From: Chitinophaga niabensis
GTDB taxonomy: Bacteria; Bacteroidota; Bacteroidia; Chitinophagales; Chitinophagaceae
Length of the DNA: 64,000 nt
Assembly (NCBI RefSeq): GCF_039545795.1
Contig: NZ_CP154260.1
Location: forward strand, 5,833,001-5,897,000
Reading direction: 5' to 3'
This document shows positions 26,900 through 35,942 of this stretch, one piece after another. Position numbers and translations under genes: made by a program. The notes below the pieces were generated by a model. The model did not search any database. It saw only the letters and a list, made by a program, of their open reading frames with translations, and was not told the origin of the DNA. How positions within the stretch are numbered: the first letter of the stretch is position 1; every line of letters begins with the position of its first letter.

Positions 26900-28441
26900 T
26901 TATGCTTTTACAGCAACTTTAGTTGTCAGGAATTGCTCCCAGTCCTTTAGCTTCTCGCCTTTCAACACTCTTGGGAATTTATTCATGGCTCCTTCTTTTC
27001 CTTTACAACGCAGGTAATCAAGAAATACCTGGGTGGGTAATATTTCTACGAATATTTCTTTCAGTGCAGAGGTCCTTTCCACAGCATAGTCATCATTCAC
27101 CTCGCAGATCGTTTGGTCTATGATCTCTCTCACTTTATTGGCATCCACATCTACGGCATCCGTTCCAATATACCAGCGGTGTGCAAAGAGGTTTTCATAA
27201 GGAAGACCAGCCACCGTGAATTCACGGATATTGATCCCCAGTTTCTTTTGCACAATATCGATCGCCTTGTTCATATTGTCGATACTCATATGCTCTCCGG
27301 CCAGGCTGAGGAACTGTTTGGTACGGCCCACAATGGTGATCTCATGTTCCTTTACGGAAGTGAATTTCACCACATCGCCGATCAGGTAACGCCATGCACC
27401 TGCACAGGTAGATAACATCACAGCATATTCCACGTCTTCCACCACCTCATGGATCATATAAGATTTCGGATTGGGTTTTACTTCCCCGTCCGCATCAAAA
27501 TTCTCTTCGTTAAAGGGAATGAATTCATAGAAAATACCGGCATTGAGCACCAGCTTAATTCCCTTAACACCCGGGCGGGCCTGGAAACCGAAAGAACCTT
27601 CAGAGGCCATATAGGTCTCAATGAAGTTGATAGGTTTACCCAGGAGTTTCTGAAAACTCTCCCGGTAAGGTTCAAAGCTCACGCCACCGTGAATATAGAT
27701 GGCCAGGTTAGGCCATATTTCGTGAATATTTTTAACGTTATGGTAGCGGATGATCTCTTCCAGAACAATCTGTACCCAGGCAGGTACTCCGCAAACCGTA
27801 CCAACATCCCACTGCGGGGCTTTGCGTACGATCAGTTTTATCCGTTGCTCCCAGTTAGGTTTTTTGGAAATGTTCCCGCCAGGCTTATAGAAACGGCGGA
27901 ACCATTTGGGAATATTTTTAGCCTGGATGCCACTCATATCTCCTTCATAATAATCCCCTTTCTCAAACAGGGAAGTAGTACCGCCCAGCATCAGTATCCC
28001 TTTTTCGAAGGATTTAGGGGGAACATTGAAGTTCACCATGGAGTACAATTGCTTCACGCCCACCTTTTTCACTGTCCGCAGCATATCCTTTGTAACCGGG
28101 ATGTGCTTGCTGGCAGATTCAGAAGTACCGGAACTCAGGGCAAAATACTTGATCTTTTCAGGCCAGCTTACGTTGGCCACCCCTTCCTGGCATTTGTACC
28201 ACCACTCACTATGCATCTTGTTATAGTTATGCACAGGTACCTTCTGCCGGAACTGGCTTACCCAGTTAGGGCTGTTGAGGATCTGCTCATAACCGTAATG
28301 TTCACCGAACTGTGTATGTTTGGCTTTTTCCACTAACCTCCGTAACACCTGCAACTGGTATTGACGTGGCGTCCCTAGTTTGAACGTAAACTGCTTTCTG
28401 ATACGCAGGGATCTGGAAATTAGATTACCAATAATGGCCAT
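26900..28441 (-). CDS. GH3 family (acyl-adenylating) protein
   Basis: 513 residues from the ATG at 28441-28439. An in-frame extension to 28540 exists, but a full -7 box at 28467-28474 lies inside it, so the shorter form is preferred. FALSSGTSESASKHIPVT is the ATP/AMP loop of the firefly-luciferase-like superfamily, and YMASEGSFGFQ, YRLIGDV-like RYLIGDVVKF and LSLAGEHMS are GH3 signatures. Plant GH3 enzymes join amino acids to hormones; bacterial substrates are unknown. The downstream LysE exporter could move an amino-acid product, which is inference. Confidence 0.87.
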   Translation of the reverse strand: MAIIGNLISRSLRIRKQFTFKLGTPRQYQLQVLRRLVEKAKHTQFGEHYGYEQILNSPNWVSQFRQKVPVHNYNKMHSEWWYKCQEGVANVSWPEKIKYFALSSGTSESASKHIPVTKDMLRTVKKVGVKQLYSMVNFNVPPKSFEKGILMLGGTTSLFEKGDYYEGDMSGIQAKNIPKWFRRFYKPGGNISKKPNWEQRIKLIVRKAPQWDVGTVCGVPAWVQIVLEEIIRYHNVKNIHEIWPNLAIYIHGGVSFEPYRESFQKLLGKPINFIETYMASEGSFGFQARPGVKGIKLVLNAGIFYEFIPFNEENFDADGEVKPNPKSYMIHEVVEDVEYAVMLSTCAGAWRYLIGDVVKFTSVKEHEITIVGRTKQFLSLAGEHMSIDNMNKAIDIVQKKLGINIREFTVAGLPYENLFAHRWYIGTDAVDVDANKVREIIDQTICEVNDDYAVERTSALKEIFVEILPTQVFLDYLRCKGKEGAMNKFPRVLKGEKLKDWEQFLTTKVAVKA

Positions 28442-28466
28442 TAATCGCGATTCAAGTTTTAAAATG

Positions 28467-28474
28467 CAAAAATA
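28467..28474 (-). promoter_or_regulatory. TAnnTTTG -7 box for GH3-lysE
   Basis: Minus-strand TATTTTTG, full consensus; it decides the start of the GH3 gene at 28441. Confidence 0.6.
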
Positions 28475-28515
28475 GTTAATTCGTATGTAAAACTCGGGAA
28501 GTTGGCAGAGCTTCG

Positions 28516-28523
28516 TACCTTTG
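28516..28523 (+). promoter_or_regulatory. TAnnTTTG -7 box abutting the inositol monophosphatase start
   Basis: TACCTTTG followed by CGCC and the ATG at 28528. Transcription would begin at or next to the start codon, implying a leaderless mRNA. Confidence 0.6.
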
Positions 28524-28527
28524 CGCC

Positions 28528-29301
28528 ATGTTAAAATCAACGTTACTCAAAGCTACACAAGCAGGTGCTAAAGTTTTAAAAGAATATTTTAACGGTACTT
28601 TCACTATTTCCTACAAAGATACGATCAATAATCTCGTAACGGAAGCGGATAAAAAGGCAGAAGCGGCAATCATTGCTGCTATTCACGAAGATTACCCGGA
28701 TCATCATATCCTCAGTGAGGAAGTCGGAGAGCTGAAACAAGGCTCCAGTATCAAATGGATCATAGACCCCATAGACGGGACGGTGAACTTTGCCCATGGC
28801 ATTCCCCTTTGCTGCGTAAGCATTGGCGTGGAACAGGATGGCGAAATGATCCTTGGTGCTGTATATAACCCTATCATGAACGAATTGTTCTTTGCCCAGA
28901 AAGGGTTTGGGGCTACGCTGAACGATAAACTCATTCACGTTTCCCAGAAAAAGAACGTGGCCAATGCCTGCCTGGTGACAGGTTTCCCCTATGAATGGGA
29001 AAATTCGGCCAATAATCCCATGACTGTGCTGGAACGCTTTGTGAAGCTGGGTTTACCTGTTCGCCGCCTCGGTTCTGCCGCAATCGACCTCTGCTGGGTA
29101 GCTTGTGGCCGTTTTGACGGTTTCTGGGAACATTCACTCAATGCCTGGGATTCCGCAGCCGGTTACCTGATCGTACAGGAAGCCGGAGGAAAAGTGACGG
29201 ATTTTAAAGGCAATGCCTATTCACCTTATCAAAAACAGATCCTTGCCACTAATGGCCATATACATACAGACCTGTTGAAAGAAATTAACAGCATTCAATA
29301 A
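28528..29301 (+). CDS. Inositol monophosphatase family protein
   Basis: 257 residues. Metal-binding blocks are SEEVGEL (Glu64/65), DPIDGTVNFAHG (80-91) and WDSAAGYLIVQEAGG near the C-terminus, as in IMPase/SuhB. The enzyme would hydrolyse inositol-1-phosphate or a related sugar phosphate in the cytosol. The start codon is 4 bases after a -7 box. It is followed after 3 bases by thiL, so the two are an operon. Confidence 0.93.
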   Translation: MLKSTLLKATQAGAKVLKEYFNGTFTISYKDTINNLVTEADKKAEAAIIAAIHEDYPDHHILSEEVGELKQGSSIKWIIDPIDGTVNFAHGIPLCCVSIGVEQDGEMILGAVYNPIMNELFFAQKGFGATLNDKLIHVSQKKNVANACLVTGFPYEWENSANNPMTVLERFVKLGLPVRRLGSAAIDLCWVACGRFDGFWEHSLNAWDSAAGYLIVQEAGGKVTDFKGNAYSPYQKQILATNGHIHTDLLKEINSIQ

Positions 29302-29304
29302 CAC

Positions 29305-30333
29305 ATGGAAGAGAGAACTGAAATAGAAGACCTCGGGGAATTCGGCCTGATCGATTACCTGACCCGCAATATTGAATTGTACAATGCCAGTACTGTGCTG
29401 GGTGTAGGGGACGATGCTGCCGTAATTGACCTGTTCGGCAAACAAACCGTGATCAGTACGGATATGCTGGTGGAAGGCATTCACTTTGACCTGATGTATA
29501 CCCCCCTCAAACACCTGGGGTATAAGTCCGTGATCGTGAACCTGTCAGACATCTATGCCATGAATGCCACGCCCACGCACATTACCATGAGCCTGGCTTT
29601 TTCCAACCGCTTCTCCCTGGAAGCCCTCAACGAATTTTACGAAGGGGTATATGCCGCCTGCGAAAAATACCGGGTAGACCTGATAGGAGGGGATACCACT
29701 TCCTCCCAAAAAGGTTTTGTGATCAGCGTTACCGCCATTGGCGAAGTGGCTCCTGATAAGTTCGTGAAACGCTCCACTGCTCAAAAAGGAGACCTGCTCT
29801 GCGTTTCCGGAGATCTTGGCGCTGCTTATCTGGGTCTTACCTTACTTGAAAGAGAAAAGAAGATCTTCCTGGAAAATCCACAGATCCAGCCTGATCTTGA
29901 AGACCAGACTTACGTAATTGGCCGCCAGCTGAAACCGGAAGCCCGCCATGATATCATTTCCTTCCTCGCCGGCAAAGAGATCATGCCTACTGCCATGATG
30001 GACGTAAGCGATGGTTTAAGTTCTGAGATCCTGCATATCTGCAAACAAAGCCAACTGGGCTGTGTATTGTATGAAGAAAAGATCCCGGTACACGACCAGG
30101 CCCGCGAACTGGCCATGAAATTAGGTCTGGACCCAACTGCCTGCGCACTCAGCGGAGGAGAGGATTATGAACTGCTGTTCACCATGAAGCAGGAAGACTA
30201 TGACAAGATCACACTGAATGAAGAAATTGCCGTGATCGGTTATATGACGGAATTGACTGAAGAACCGCATATCATTACCCGCAGCGGGAATAAACATAAA
30301 CTGGCTGCACAGGGATGGAATGCTTTTAAATAG
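29305..30333 (+). CDS. thiL: Thiamine-monophosphate kinase
   Basis: 342 residues. VGDDAAVIDLFGKQTVISTDMLVEG-type N-terminus, with LIGGDTTSS and DVSDGLSSEI as the magnesium and nucleotide sites, and the closing CALSGGEDYELLFT. It makes thiamine diphosphate, the cofactor used by the 2-oxoacid oxidoreductase encoded nearby. Co-transcribed with the IMPase gene; a strong terminator follows. Confidence 0.94.
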   Translation: MEERTEIEDLGEFGLIDYLTRNIELYNASTVLGVGDDAAVIDLFGKQTVISTDMLVEGIHFDLMYTPLKHLGYKSVIVNLSDIYAMNATPTHITMSLAFSNRFSLEALNEFYEGVYAACEKYRVDLIGGDTTSSQKGFVISVTAIGEVAPDKFVKRSTAQKGDLLCVSGDLGAAYLGLTLLEREKKIFLENPQIQPDLEDQTYVIGRQLKPEARHDIISFLAGKEIMPTAMMDVSDGLSSEILHICKQSQLGCVLYEEKIPVHDQARELAMKLGLDPTACALSGGEDYELLFTMKQEDYDKITLNEEIAVIGYMTELTEEPHIITRSGNKHKLAAQGWNAFK

Positions 30334-30340
30334 TTCCTTT

Positions 30341-30380
30341 AAAAGATAAAGCCTTCCTGATCCGGAAGGCTTTATCTTTT
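30341..30380. terminator. Bidirectional terminator
   Basis: Perfect 17-bp stem AAAAGATAAAGCCTTCC with loop TGATCC, between convergent thiL and the GT39 gene. The right arm reaches the last bases of the GT39 frame. Confidence 0.88.
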
Positions 30381-32049
30381 ACTCTACCGCCAGCTTAATC
30401 CCCTGGCTATTATGCGTAGGATCCATACCATGCACGGCAGATACGGCTATCTTTAAAACATACTTTCCCTTTACATCCGGCGCCTTCACCACTACTTCCA
30501 CACTATCCTGCTGCAAGGCATCAGACAACAACAAAGTACCCTGCACCGTTTCCCGCCATTCTTCTTCTCCCTTCAACGCATACCCCACAAACGGCGTATA
30601 ATCTTTATCAAAAGGAACTTTGTTCTCATATCCATTCTTCATGCCTAATTTCAAAGTGAACTCCTCTCCCGGCTGCACCTTAAAGGCTGCAACAGCGGGC
30701 ACAAACTGTATCAGTGAATAAGAATAATACGGCGTATCCGTTCTGCAATACAACTTTCGCTGTGCAATCACCATACTATCCTGATCAGGAATATAAGGTC
30801 GGTGATTGGACACCAGCAATACATTCTTCCCCCATAATTCCTCTTCCATATGCCAGTAATTATACTGGCTCCTGCGCGCATACACACTATTAAGACTAAA
30901 CGCCACACCGCCCTGGTAGAACATATATTTCGAAGGCTCCTGGTAACTGTTCAGAAAAACTACCGGACGCCCCTGTGCTTTCGCAGCCACCGCATTCGTC
31001 CATTCCCTGTTATGATGGATCTCCGGCCTGATCTCCACATTGGGCACAAAATCCCAGACCATATACACCCTTGCCACTAACACGATCAGTAAAGAGATCA
31101 CCCAGGTACTCTTCAGTATCCGCAAAGAAAGCCCCTGCCGCACAGTGGCCTGATGCGTCAGTATTACCAGCGGCGCAAAGATCATCACCGTCCAGTTTGC
31201 TTCCACACGCCCCTTCAAAGTACTCAGCAGAAAGAACACCAATACCCCCACCAGGCTGAATTTCAACGCACGTTCAAAACCATTGCGCACCTGCGCGCGG
31301 AAAGCATTGTATAACAGTAACCACCCTACGAGCGGCCCGAACATCAATATCTGCCCTACGATATAATCAAGCGTGTAACTGATGTCGTAGGAAGAGGCAT
31401 TCCTTTCTACAAGATGATATTGCAGCGAAGGGAAGTCATGTAAATACTGCCAGTAAATATGCGGGAAGAAAAGCACCGTGGTAATGAACACGGCAATATA
31501 GTAACGGTATACTTTCAGCAAAGAAAGATTGGAAAGCAGGGTGAAGAACACCAGCAATACCCCATGGTATTTGCTGTAGAACATCAATGCCATGCTCAGC
31601 CCCAGCAGGAAAGTATTTTTCCAGCTCTGGGATTCTATGAAATTACGGTAGATATAAAAGTACAGAGTGGCAAAGAAGATCAGCGGAATATCCGGCACCG
31701 CCAGTATCCCTCCGATCTGCATGGCGCCCATGCCGGCAAGGATCAGGTAGAAAACAATGTTGTTCTTCTGGGGCATCATCCTGTCTATCAGTAACAGGGT
31801 GAGCAGATTCAAAAGCACCATGCCCAGCCTTACACCCAATTCATTATGGAATAAAAGATATCCGCCTTTGATGAGCAGGGCTACCATGGGGGGATGATCA
31901 AAATAGCCCCAGGCCAGGTGATTGGAGTACACCCAATAATACGCCTCATCGTCCATCAACTCTGTAAAGCAGGCCTGTAAAATAGCCAGAAGGGCCCAGA
32001 GGGCCAGTACGCTGTTCTTGTACTGATTCTTGGTGAAAAAGCGGATCAT
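30379..32049 (-). CDS. GT39-type membrane glycosyltransferase
   Basis: 556 residues from the ATG at 32049. An upstream TTG start at 32058 would lie inside the -7 box at 32056-32063, so it is rejected. ACFTELMDDEAYYWVYSNHL has the acidic pair of the first periplasmic loop, and YFDHPPMVALL is the classic ArnT/PMT-like motif. About ten membrane helices follow (60-350), then a 170-residue periplasmic C-terminal domain. It would move a sugar from a lipid carrier to lipid A, protein or glycan. Acceptor unknown. Confidence 0.87.
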   Translation of the reverse strand: MIRFFTKNQYKNSVLALWALLAILQACFTELMDDEAYYWVYSNHLAWGYFDHPPMVALLIKGGYLLFHNELGVRLGMVLLNLLTLLLIDRMMPQKNNIVFYLILAGMGAMQIGGILAVPDIPLIFFATLYFYIYRNFIESQSWKNTFLLGLSMALMFYSKYHGVLLVFFTLLSNLSLLKVYRYYIAVFITTVLFFPHIYWQYLHDFPSLQYHLVERNASSYDISYTLDYIVGQILMFGPLVGWLLLYNAFRAQVRNGFERALKFSLVGVLVFFLLSTLKGRVEANWTVMIFAPLVILTHQATVRQGLSLRILKSTWVISLLIVLVARVYMVWDFVPNVEIRPEIHHNREWTNAVAAKAQGRPVVFLNSYQEPSKYMFYQGGVAFSLNSVYARRSQYNYWHMEEELWGKNVLLVSNHRPYIPDQDSMVIAQRKLYCRTDTPYYSYSLIQFVPAVAAFKVQPGEEFTLKLGMKNGYENKVPFDKDYTPFVGYALKGEEEWRETVQGTLLLSDALQQDSVEVVVKAPDVKGKYVLKIAVSAVHGMDPTHNSQGIKLAVE

Positions 32050-32055
32050 AGCCCG

Positions 32056-32063
32056 CAAAGTTA
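32056..32063 (-). promoter_or_regulatory. TAnnTTTG -7 box abutting the GT39 start
   Basis: Minus-strand TAACTTTG followed by CGGGCT and ATG; suggests a very short or absent leader. Confidence 0.55.
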
Positions 32064-32082
32064 GCTAAGTTCCCCGGTTAAA

Positions 32083-32874
32083 TTAAGGGATAATAAACCG
32101 GTCTGCATCCTTCAGGAAAGGGAAGCGCGCACGCAGCTCATTCAGATGGCTACGGGAAAGCGTATAGGTAAATACATCCTCATCATGCGCTTTATGGTAA
32201 ATGATCTCGCCGATAGGATCTATAATACTGGAATCTCCGCTGTGATAGATGTCGTTGCCATCATTGCCCACCCGGTTCAAACCTATAACATAACATTGGT
32301 TCTCAATAGCACGGGCTTGTAATAAAGCACGCCAGGGAGTATTACGCCTTTCAGGCCAGTTGGCCACATTGATCAATACATCGTAAGCAGGCTCGCCGTT
32401 CTCAAGAATGGAGTTGCGGGCCCATACCGGGAAACGCAGATCGTAACAAACAGACAGGTTGAGCTTCCAGCCCTTTACCTGCGCGATCAGGCGTTTGTCG
32501 CCAGCGGTGTAATGATCATGCTCTCCGGCAAAACCGAAAAGGTGGCGTTTGTTGTAAGTACCAAATGTTCCATTGGGCAGCATCCAGATCAGCCGGTTAA
32601 AATATTGACCGCCTTCCTCAATAATAAGACTGCCCGTAATGATCACGTTCTTCTCTTTTGCTTTCTGCTTCATCCACTGTACCGCACTGCCATCCATTGT
32701 TTGCGCCAGCCTTTCAGATTGCATACTGAAACCTGTACTGAACATTTCCGGCAGAATGATCACTTCCGTTTTTTCCTGGATGGAATTGATCTTTTGGTCA
32801 AACATCGCCAGGTTGGCAGCAACATCTTCCCAGTGTAAATTAGCTTGTATAAGAGAGACCGTTAAATCAGACAT
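32083..32874 (-). CDS. Nitrilase/omega-amidase family carbon-nitrogen hydrolase
   Basis: 263 residues. The triad is visible: Glu in ILPEMFSTGF, Lys in YNKRHLFGFAGE and Cys in LSVCYDLRFPVW. The pattern resembles YafV/Nit2 omega-amidases, which hydrolyse alpha-ketoglutaramate and similar repair substrates in the cytosol. No signal peptide. A -7 box at 32902-32909 gives a leader of about 22 nt. Confidence 0.9.
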   Translation of the reverse strand: MSDLTVSLIQANLHWEDVAANLAMFDQKINSIQEKTEVIILPEMFSTGFSMQSERLAQTMDGSAVQWMKQKAKEKNVIITGSLIIEEGGQYFNRLIWMLPNGTFGTYNKRHLFGFAGEHDHYTAGDKRLIAQVKGWKLNLSVCYDLRFPVWARNSILENGEPAYDVLINVANWPERRNTPWRALLQARAIENQCYVIGLNRVGNDGNDIYHSGDSSIIDPIGEIIYHKAHDEDVFTYTLSRSHLNELRARFPFLKDADRFIIP

Positions 32875-32901
32875 AAAGTATTAATTACTACAAAACGACT
32901 C

Positions 32902-32909
32902 CAAAATTA
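32902..32909 (-). promoter_or_regulatory. TAnnTTTG -7 box for the nitrilase gene
   Basis: Minus-strand TAATTTTG, full consensus. Confidence 0.5.
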
Positions 32910-32947
32910 CGGCGGTAAGGGTTAGAAAGTTTTAAATTATTCCCCCT

Positions 32948-33406
32948 TTATTCGCCTTTTTTTGCGATTTGTTCAATGGCAGCCCTTGCCAGCTCCTGTT
33001 CAAAACCTCTTTGCAGGAGGTATTGCAGCGTTTTGTATTGCCGCTTTAAATATTGTTCAGATCGTAATAGATGGTATTTCTTTTCAGCGAGTTGCTGCAG
33101 CGTTTGCATATATTCTTCTTCATCAATCTCCGCTAAACCTTTGCGGATGCAGTAATCGGAGACCTGTTTCTGCTTCAGCATCATACTGATCTTCTTACGC
33201 CCCCACTGCTGCATCCTGAACTTTCCACCGGCATATGCTTTGGCATATCGCTCTTCATTGAGGAAACCATCTTCCACAAGATGTGCAATGGCGTTCTCTA
33301 TATCTTCACCGCGCAAACCCAGTTCCCAGCATTTTTCTCTCACTTCCACATGACAACGCTCCTGGTAAGCACAGTAGTAGCGGAGTTTCAGAATATCAGC
33401 CTCCAT
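32948..33406 (-). CDS. recX: Regulatory protein RecX
   Basis: 152 residues, all helical, with the three-repeat RecX layout: LRYYCAYQERCHVEVREKC, AIAHLVEDGFLNEERYAKAYAGGKF (in parts) and YLLQRGFEQELARAAIEQI. RecX modulates RecA filaments. The gene overlaps the 3' end of the helicase gene by 11 bases, so the two are co-transcribed. Small acidic/basic helical proteins are hard to separate, but the FLNEERYAKAY block is diagnostic. Confidence 0.88.
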   Translation of the reverse strand: MEADILKLRYYCAYQERCHVEVREKCWELGLRGEDIENAIAHLVEDGFLNEERYAKAYAGGKFRMQQWGRKKISMMLKQKQVSDYCIRKGLAEIDEEEYMQTLQQLAEKKYHLLRSEQYLKRQYKTLQYLLQRGFEQELARAAIEQIAKKGE

Positions 33407-35738
33407 TCCTTATAATCATCAGCTTGGCGTAGTTCAGCATGATCTTCTTTTCACCACCGCCTTTCGGGAACATCACAGTAGCTATGCGGTTGTTGATAGC
33501 ACCCTCCAGGCTGAGGATCTTACCGAAACCAAATTTCTGATGTTCCACATCCATACCTGCTTCCATTGTGGCAGGATCATCTGCCGTGAAATTAGCACTG
33601 GGCACATGATAGCCTGCAGGTGCAGCAGGTCTTGGTGTTGGCCTTGCTGAAGAAGAAGCGGAAGATGCAGGTGCACCAGGCCCGGCAGGTGCTTTCTTTT
33701 TATCGAACATATTTCCCCAGGAAGCGCCACCGCCACCAATGGGACCTGTGTTACGCATTCCGCCACCAGCATAACTGCGGTCAATGAATTCTTCCGGCAT
33801 CTCTTCCAGGAAACGGCTGGGCTCATTCTGCTGCAGCTGGCCAAAACGGTAACGGCTATTAGCATACGTGAGGAACAAACGTGTTTTTGCACGGGTCACC
33901 GCCACATAGAACAAACGGCGTTCTTCTTCCAGTTCTTCCCTTGAGTTGATGGACATACCGCTGGGGAACAGGCTTTCTTCCAATCCTACAGTGAACACGA
34001 TCGGGAACTCCAGACCTTTTGCCGCGTGGATCGTCATCAGTTTCACCACGTTGCTGTCTTCATCTTTTCCATTATCTGCATCCGTCAACAGCGTGATCTG
34101 TTGCAGATAGATACCGAGTGTTTTATCATCCAGCAACTCCCCGTCTTCCGTAGGCGTTTCCGTGAATTCCTTGATAGAGTTCAACAACTCCTGGATGTTC
34201 TCGTAACGGGCAAGTCCTTCTGTTGTTTTATCGTTGAAGAGTTCTTTTACGATATTGGTGGATTTACCAACCTGTACCGCTACTTCGTAAGCGTTGTGTT
34301 TTTCCAGCATCACCCGGAAGCTTTGGATCATGGTCACAAATCCGTCTATCGCTTCCAGTGTACCACCTTTGAAACCAAATTCCCTGGCACGTTCCAGCAC
34401 TTCCCAGAAGGTCATGTTCTGATCATTCGCATAAACACTCACCTTCTCAATGGTAGTTTTACCGATACCACGTACCGGATAGTTGATGATCCGTTTGATC
34501 GCTTCTTCATCACGACTGTTCATGATCACCCGCAGGTAAGCGATGAAATCCTTGATCTCTTTTCTTTGGTAGAAAGAGAGGCCTCCATAGATCCTGTAAG
34601 GAATAGCACTGCGGCGGAGGTTTTCCTCAAAGGAACGGCTCTGAGCATTGGTACGGTAGAGGATACAGAAATCTTTGTTATCGTAATGATTGCGGAGTTT
34701 CTGTTCAGAAATGGTATCTGCTACTACCTTTCCTTCATCATTATCTGTATTTGTGCGGATCAGTTTGATCTTTTCTCCTTCATGGTTATCCGTCCAGAGG
34801 TTCTTTTCAATCTGTCCTTTATTCTTTGCGATCACTTCGTTCGCAACGTTGAGGATAGATTTGGTACTGCGGTAATTCTGTTCCAGCTTCACCACTTTCA
34901 CATCATCATAATCCTTTTCAAACTGCAGGATGTTCTGAATGGTAGCCCCGCGGAAGGAATAGATACTTTGCGCATCATCTCCCACCACACAGATATTTTC
35001 ATGCACGGCACCCAGTAATTTCACGATCTCATACTGAGCCGGGTTGGTATCCTGGTACTCATCGATCATGATGTATTTGAACTTATGCTGGTATTTGGCA
35101 AGTACTTCCGGGAAGCCCTTCAGCAGCACGTACATTTTATACAACAGATCATCAAAGTCCATCGCGCCGTTCTTGAAACAGCGTTTCGCATACATATCGT
35201 AGATCTTGCCGATCAGGGGACGGCTGGAACGTTGGTCTTCCTGCTGTATCGCATAATCATGCTGGTATTCTTCCGGGCTCACCAGGCTGTTCTTGGCAGC
35301 GGAGATCCGGTTATATACCATGTTGGGTTTGTAATGTTTATCGTCCAGGTTCAGCTCATTCACGATGGTTTTCACCACGCTTTTGGCATCATCTGAATCG
35401 TAGATAGTGAAGTCGCTGGGGTATCCCAGTTTGGGCGCATCGCTTCGCAAAAGGCGCGCAAAAACAGAGTGGAAGGTACCGATGTAAAGATTACGGGCTT
35501 CACTGCCGCCCAGGATCTTTTCCACCCTTTCCTTCATTTCCTTCGCTGCCTTGTTGGTAAAGGTGAGCGACAATATATTAAAAGCGTCCACCCCATTGTT
35601 CATCAGGTGAGCGATCCTTGTAGTCAGTACTTTCGTTTTGCCTGAACCTGCTCCCGCGATGATCATTAAAGGTCCTTTAATGGTTGTTACCGCTTCCCGC
35701 TGGGGTACATTCAAATCGTCTAAATAGTTTGCCTTCAT
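33396..35738 (-). CDS. UvrD/PcrA-type superfamily 1 DNA helicase
   Basis: 780 residues from the ATG at 35738; an alternative ATG nine bases upstream is possible. Walker A GAGSGKT at 29-35, Walker B IDEYQDTNPAQ, motif III VVGDDAQSIYSFRGA, motif IV LEQNYRST, and VKLMTIHAAKGLEFPIVF and YVAVTRAKTRLFLTYA for motifs V-VI. It unwinds DNA in repair and replication-fork restart. The C-terminal tail has an Ala/Pro/Ser linker and a PcrA-like end (VEHQKFGFGKILSLEG). RecX overlaps its end. Confidence 0.94.
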   Translation of the reverse strand: MKANYLDDLNVPQREAVTTIKGPLMIIAGAGSGKTKVLTTRIAHLMNNGVDAFNILSLTFTNKAAKEMKERVEKILGGSEARNLYIGTFHSVFARLLRSDAPKLGYPSDFTIYDSDDAKSVVKTIVNELNLDDKHYKPNMVYNRISAAKNSLVSPEEYQHDYAIQQEDQRSSRPLIGKIYDMYAKRCFKNGAMDFDDLLYKMYVLLKGFPEVLAKYQHKFKYIMIDEYQDTNPAQYEIVKLLGAVHENICVVGDDAQSIYSFRGATIQNILQFEKDYDDVKVVKLEQNYRSTKSILNVANEVIAKNKGQIEKNLWTDNHEGEKIKLIRTNTDNDEGKVVADTISEQKLRNHYDNKDFCILYRTNAQSRSFEENLRRSAIPYRIYGGLSFYQRKEIKDFIAYLRVIMNSRDEEAIKRIINYPVRGIGKTTIEKVSVYANDQNMTFWEVLERAREFGFKGGTLEAIDGFVTMIQSFRVMLEKHNAYEVAVQVGKSTNIVKELFNDKTTEGLARYENIQELLNSIKEFTETPTEDGELLDDKTLGIYLQQITLLTDADNGKDEDSNVVKLMTIHAAKGLEFPIVFTVGLEESLFPSGMSINSREELEEERRLFYVAVTRAKTRLFLTYANSRYRFGQLQQNEPSRFLEEMPEEFIDRSYAGGGMRNTGPIGGGGASWGNMFDKKKAPAGPGAPASSASSSARPTPRPAAPAGYHVPSANFTADDPATMEAGMDVEHQKFGFGKILSLEGAINNRIATVMFPKGGGEKKIMLNYAKLMIIRNGG

Positions 35739-35909
35739 CAAAATCAAAAATTTGCCGGCCGTAAAAATACGATTTGAGGGGCGGATCGCGAAACTTATAA
35801 ATGCCGGAACCGGGAAAATCGGATCCAGCGCGGAATTCTATAAAAGCTGGCAACCAGGGCGACAGCCATCACCTTCAAATTACGGCTGTTTTCCATAAAG
35901 CAGGCAAAA

Positions 35910-35938
35910 AAAAACGCCGCTGTAACAGCGGCGTTTTT
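35910..35938 (-). terminator. Terminator after the M28 peptidase gene
   Basis: 13-bp stem (core CGCCGCTG / CAGCGGCG, extended by A/T pairs) with loop TAA and a run of T on the minus strand. Confidence 0.88.
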
Positions 35939-35942
35939 CAAA

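Noticed and set aside
27449..28336. Plus-strand open frame of 295 codons
   Set aside because: Antisense to the GH3 gene, no family motif; shadow of a strongly coding strand. The same applies to frames at 34026-35018 (opposite pcrA) and 58195-59112 (opposite rho).
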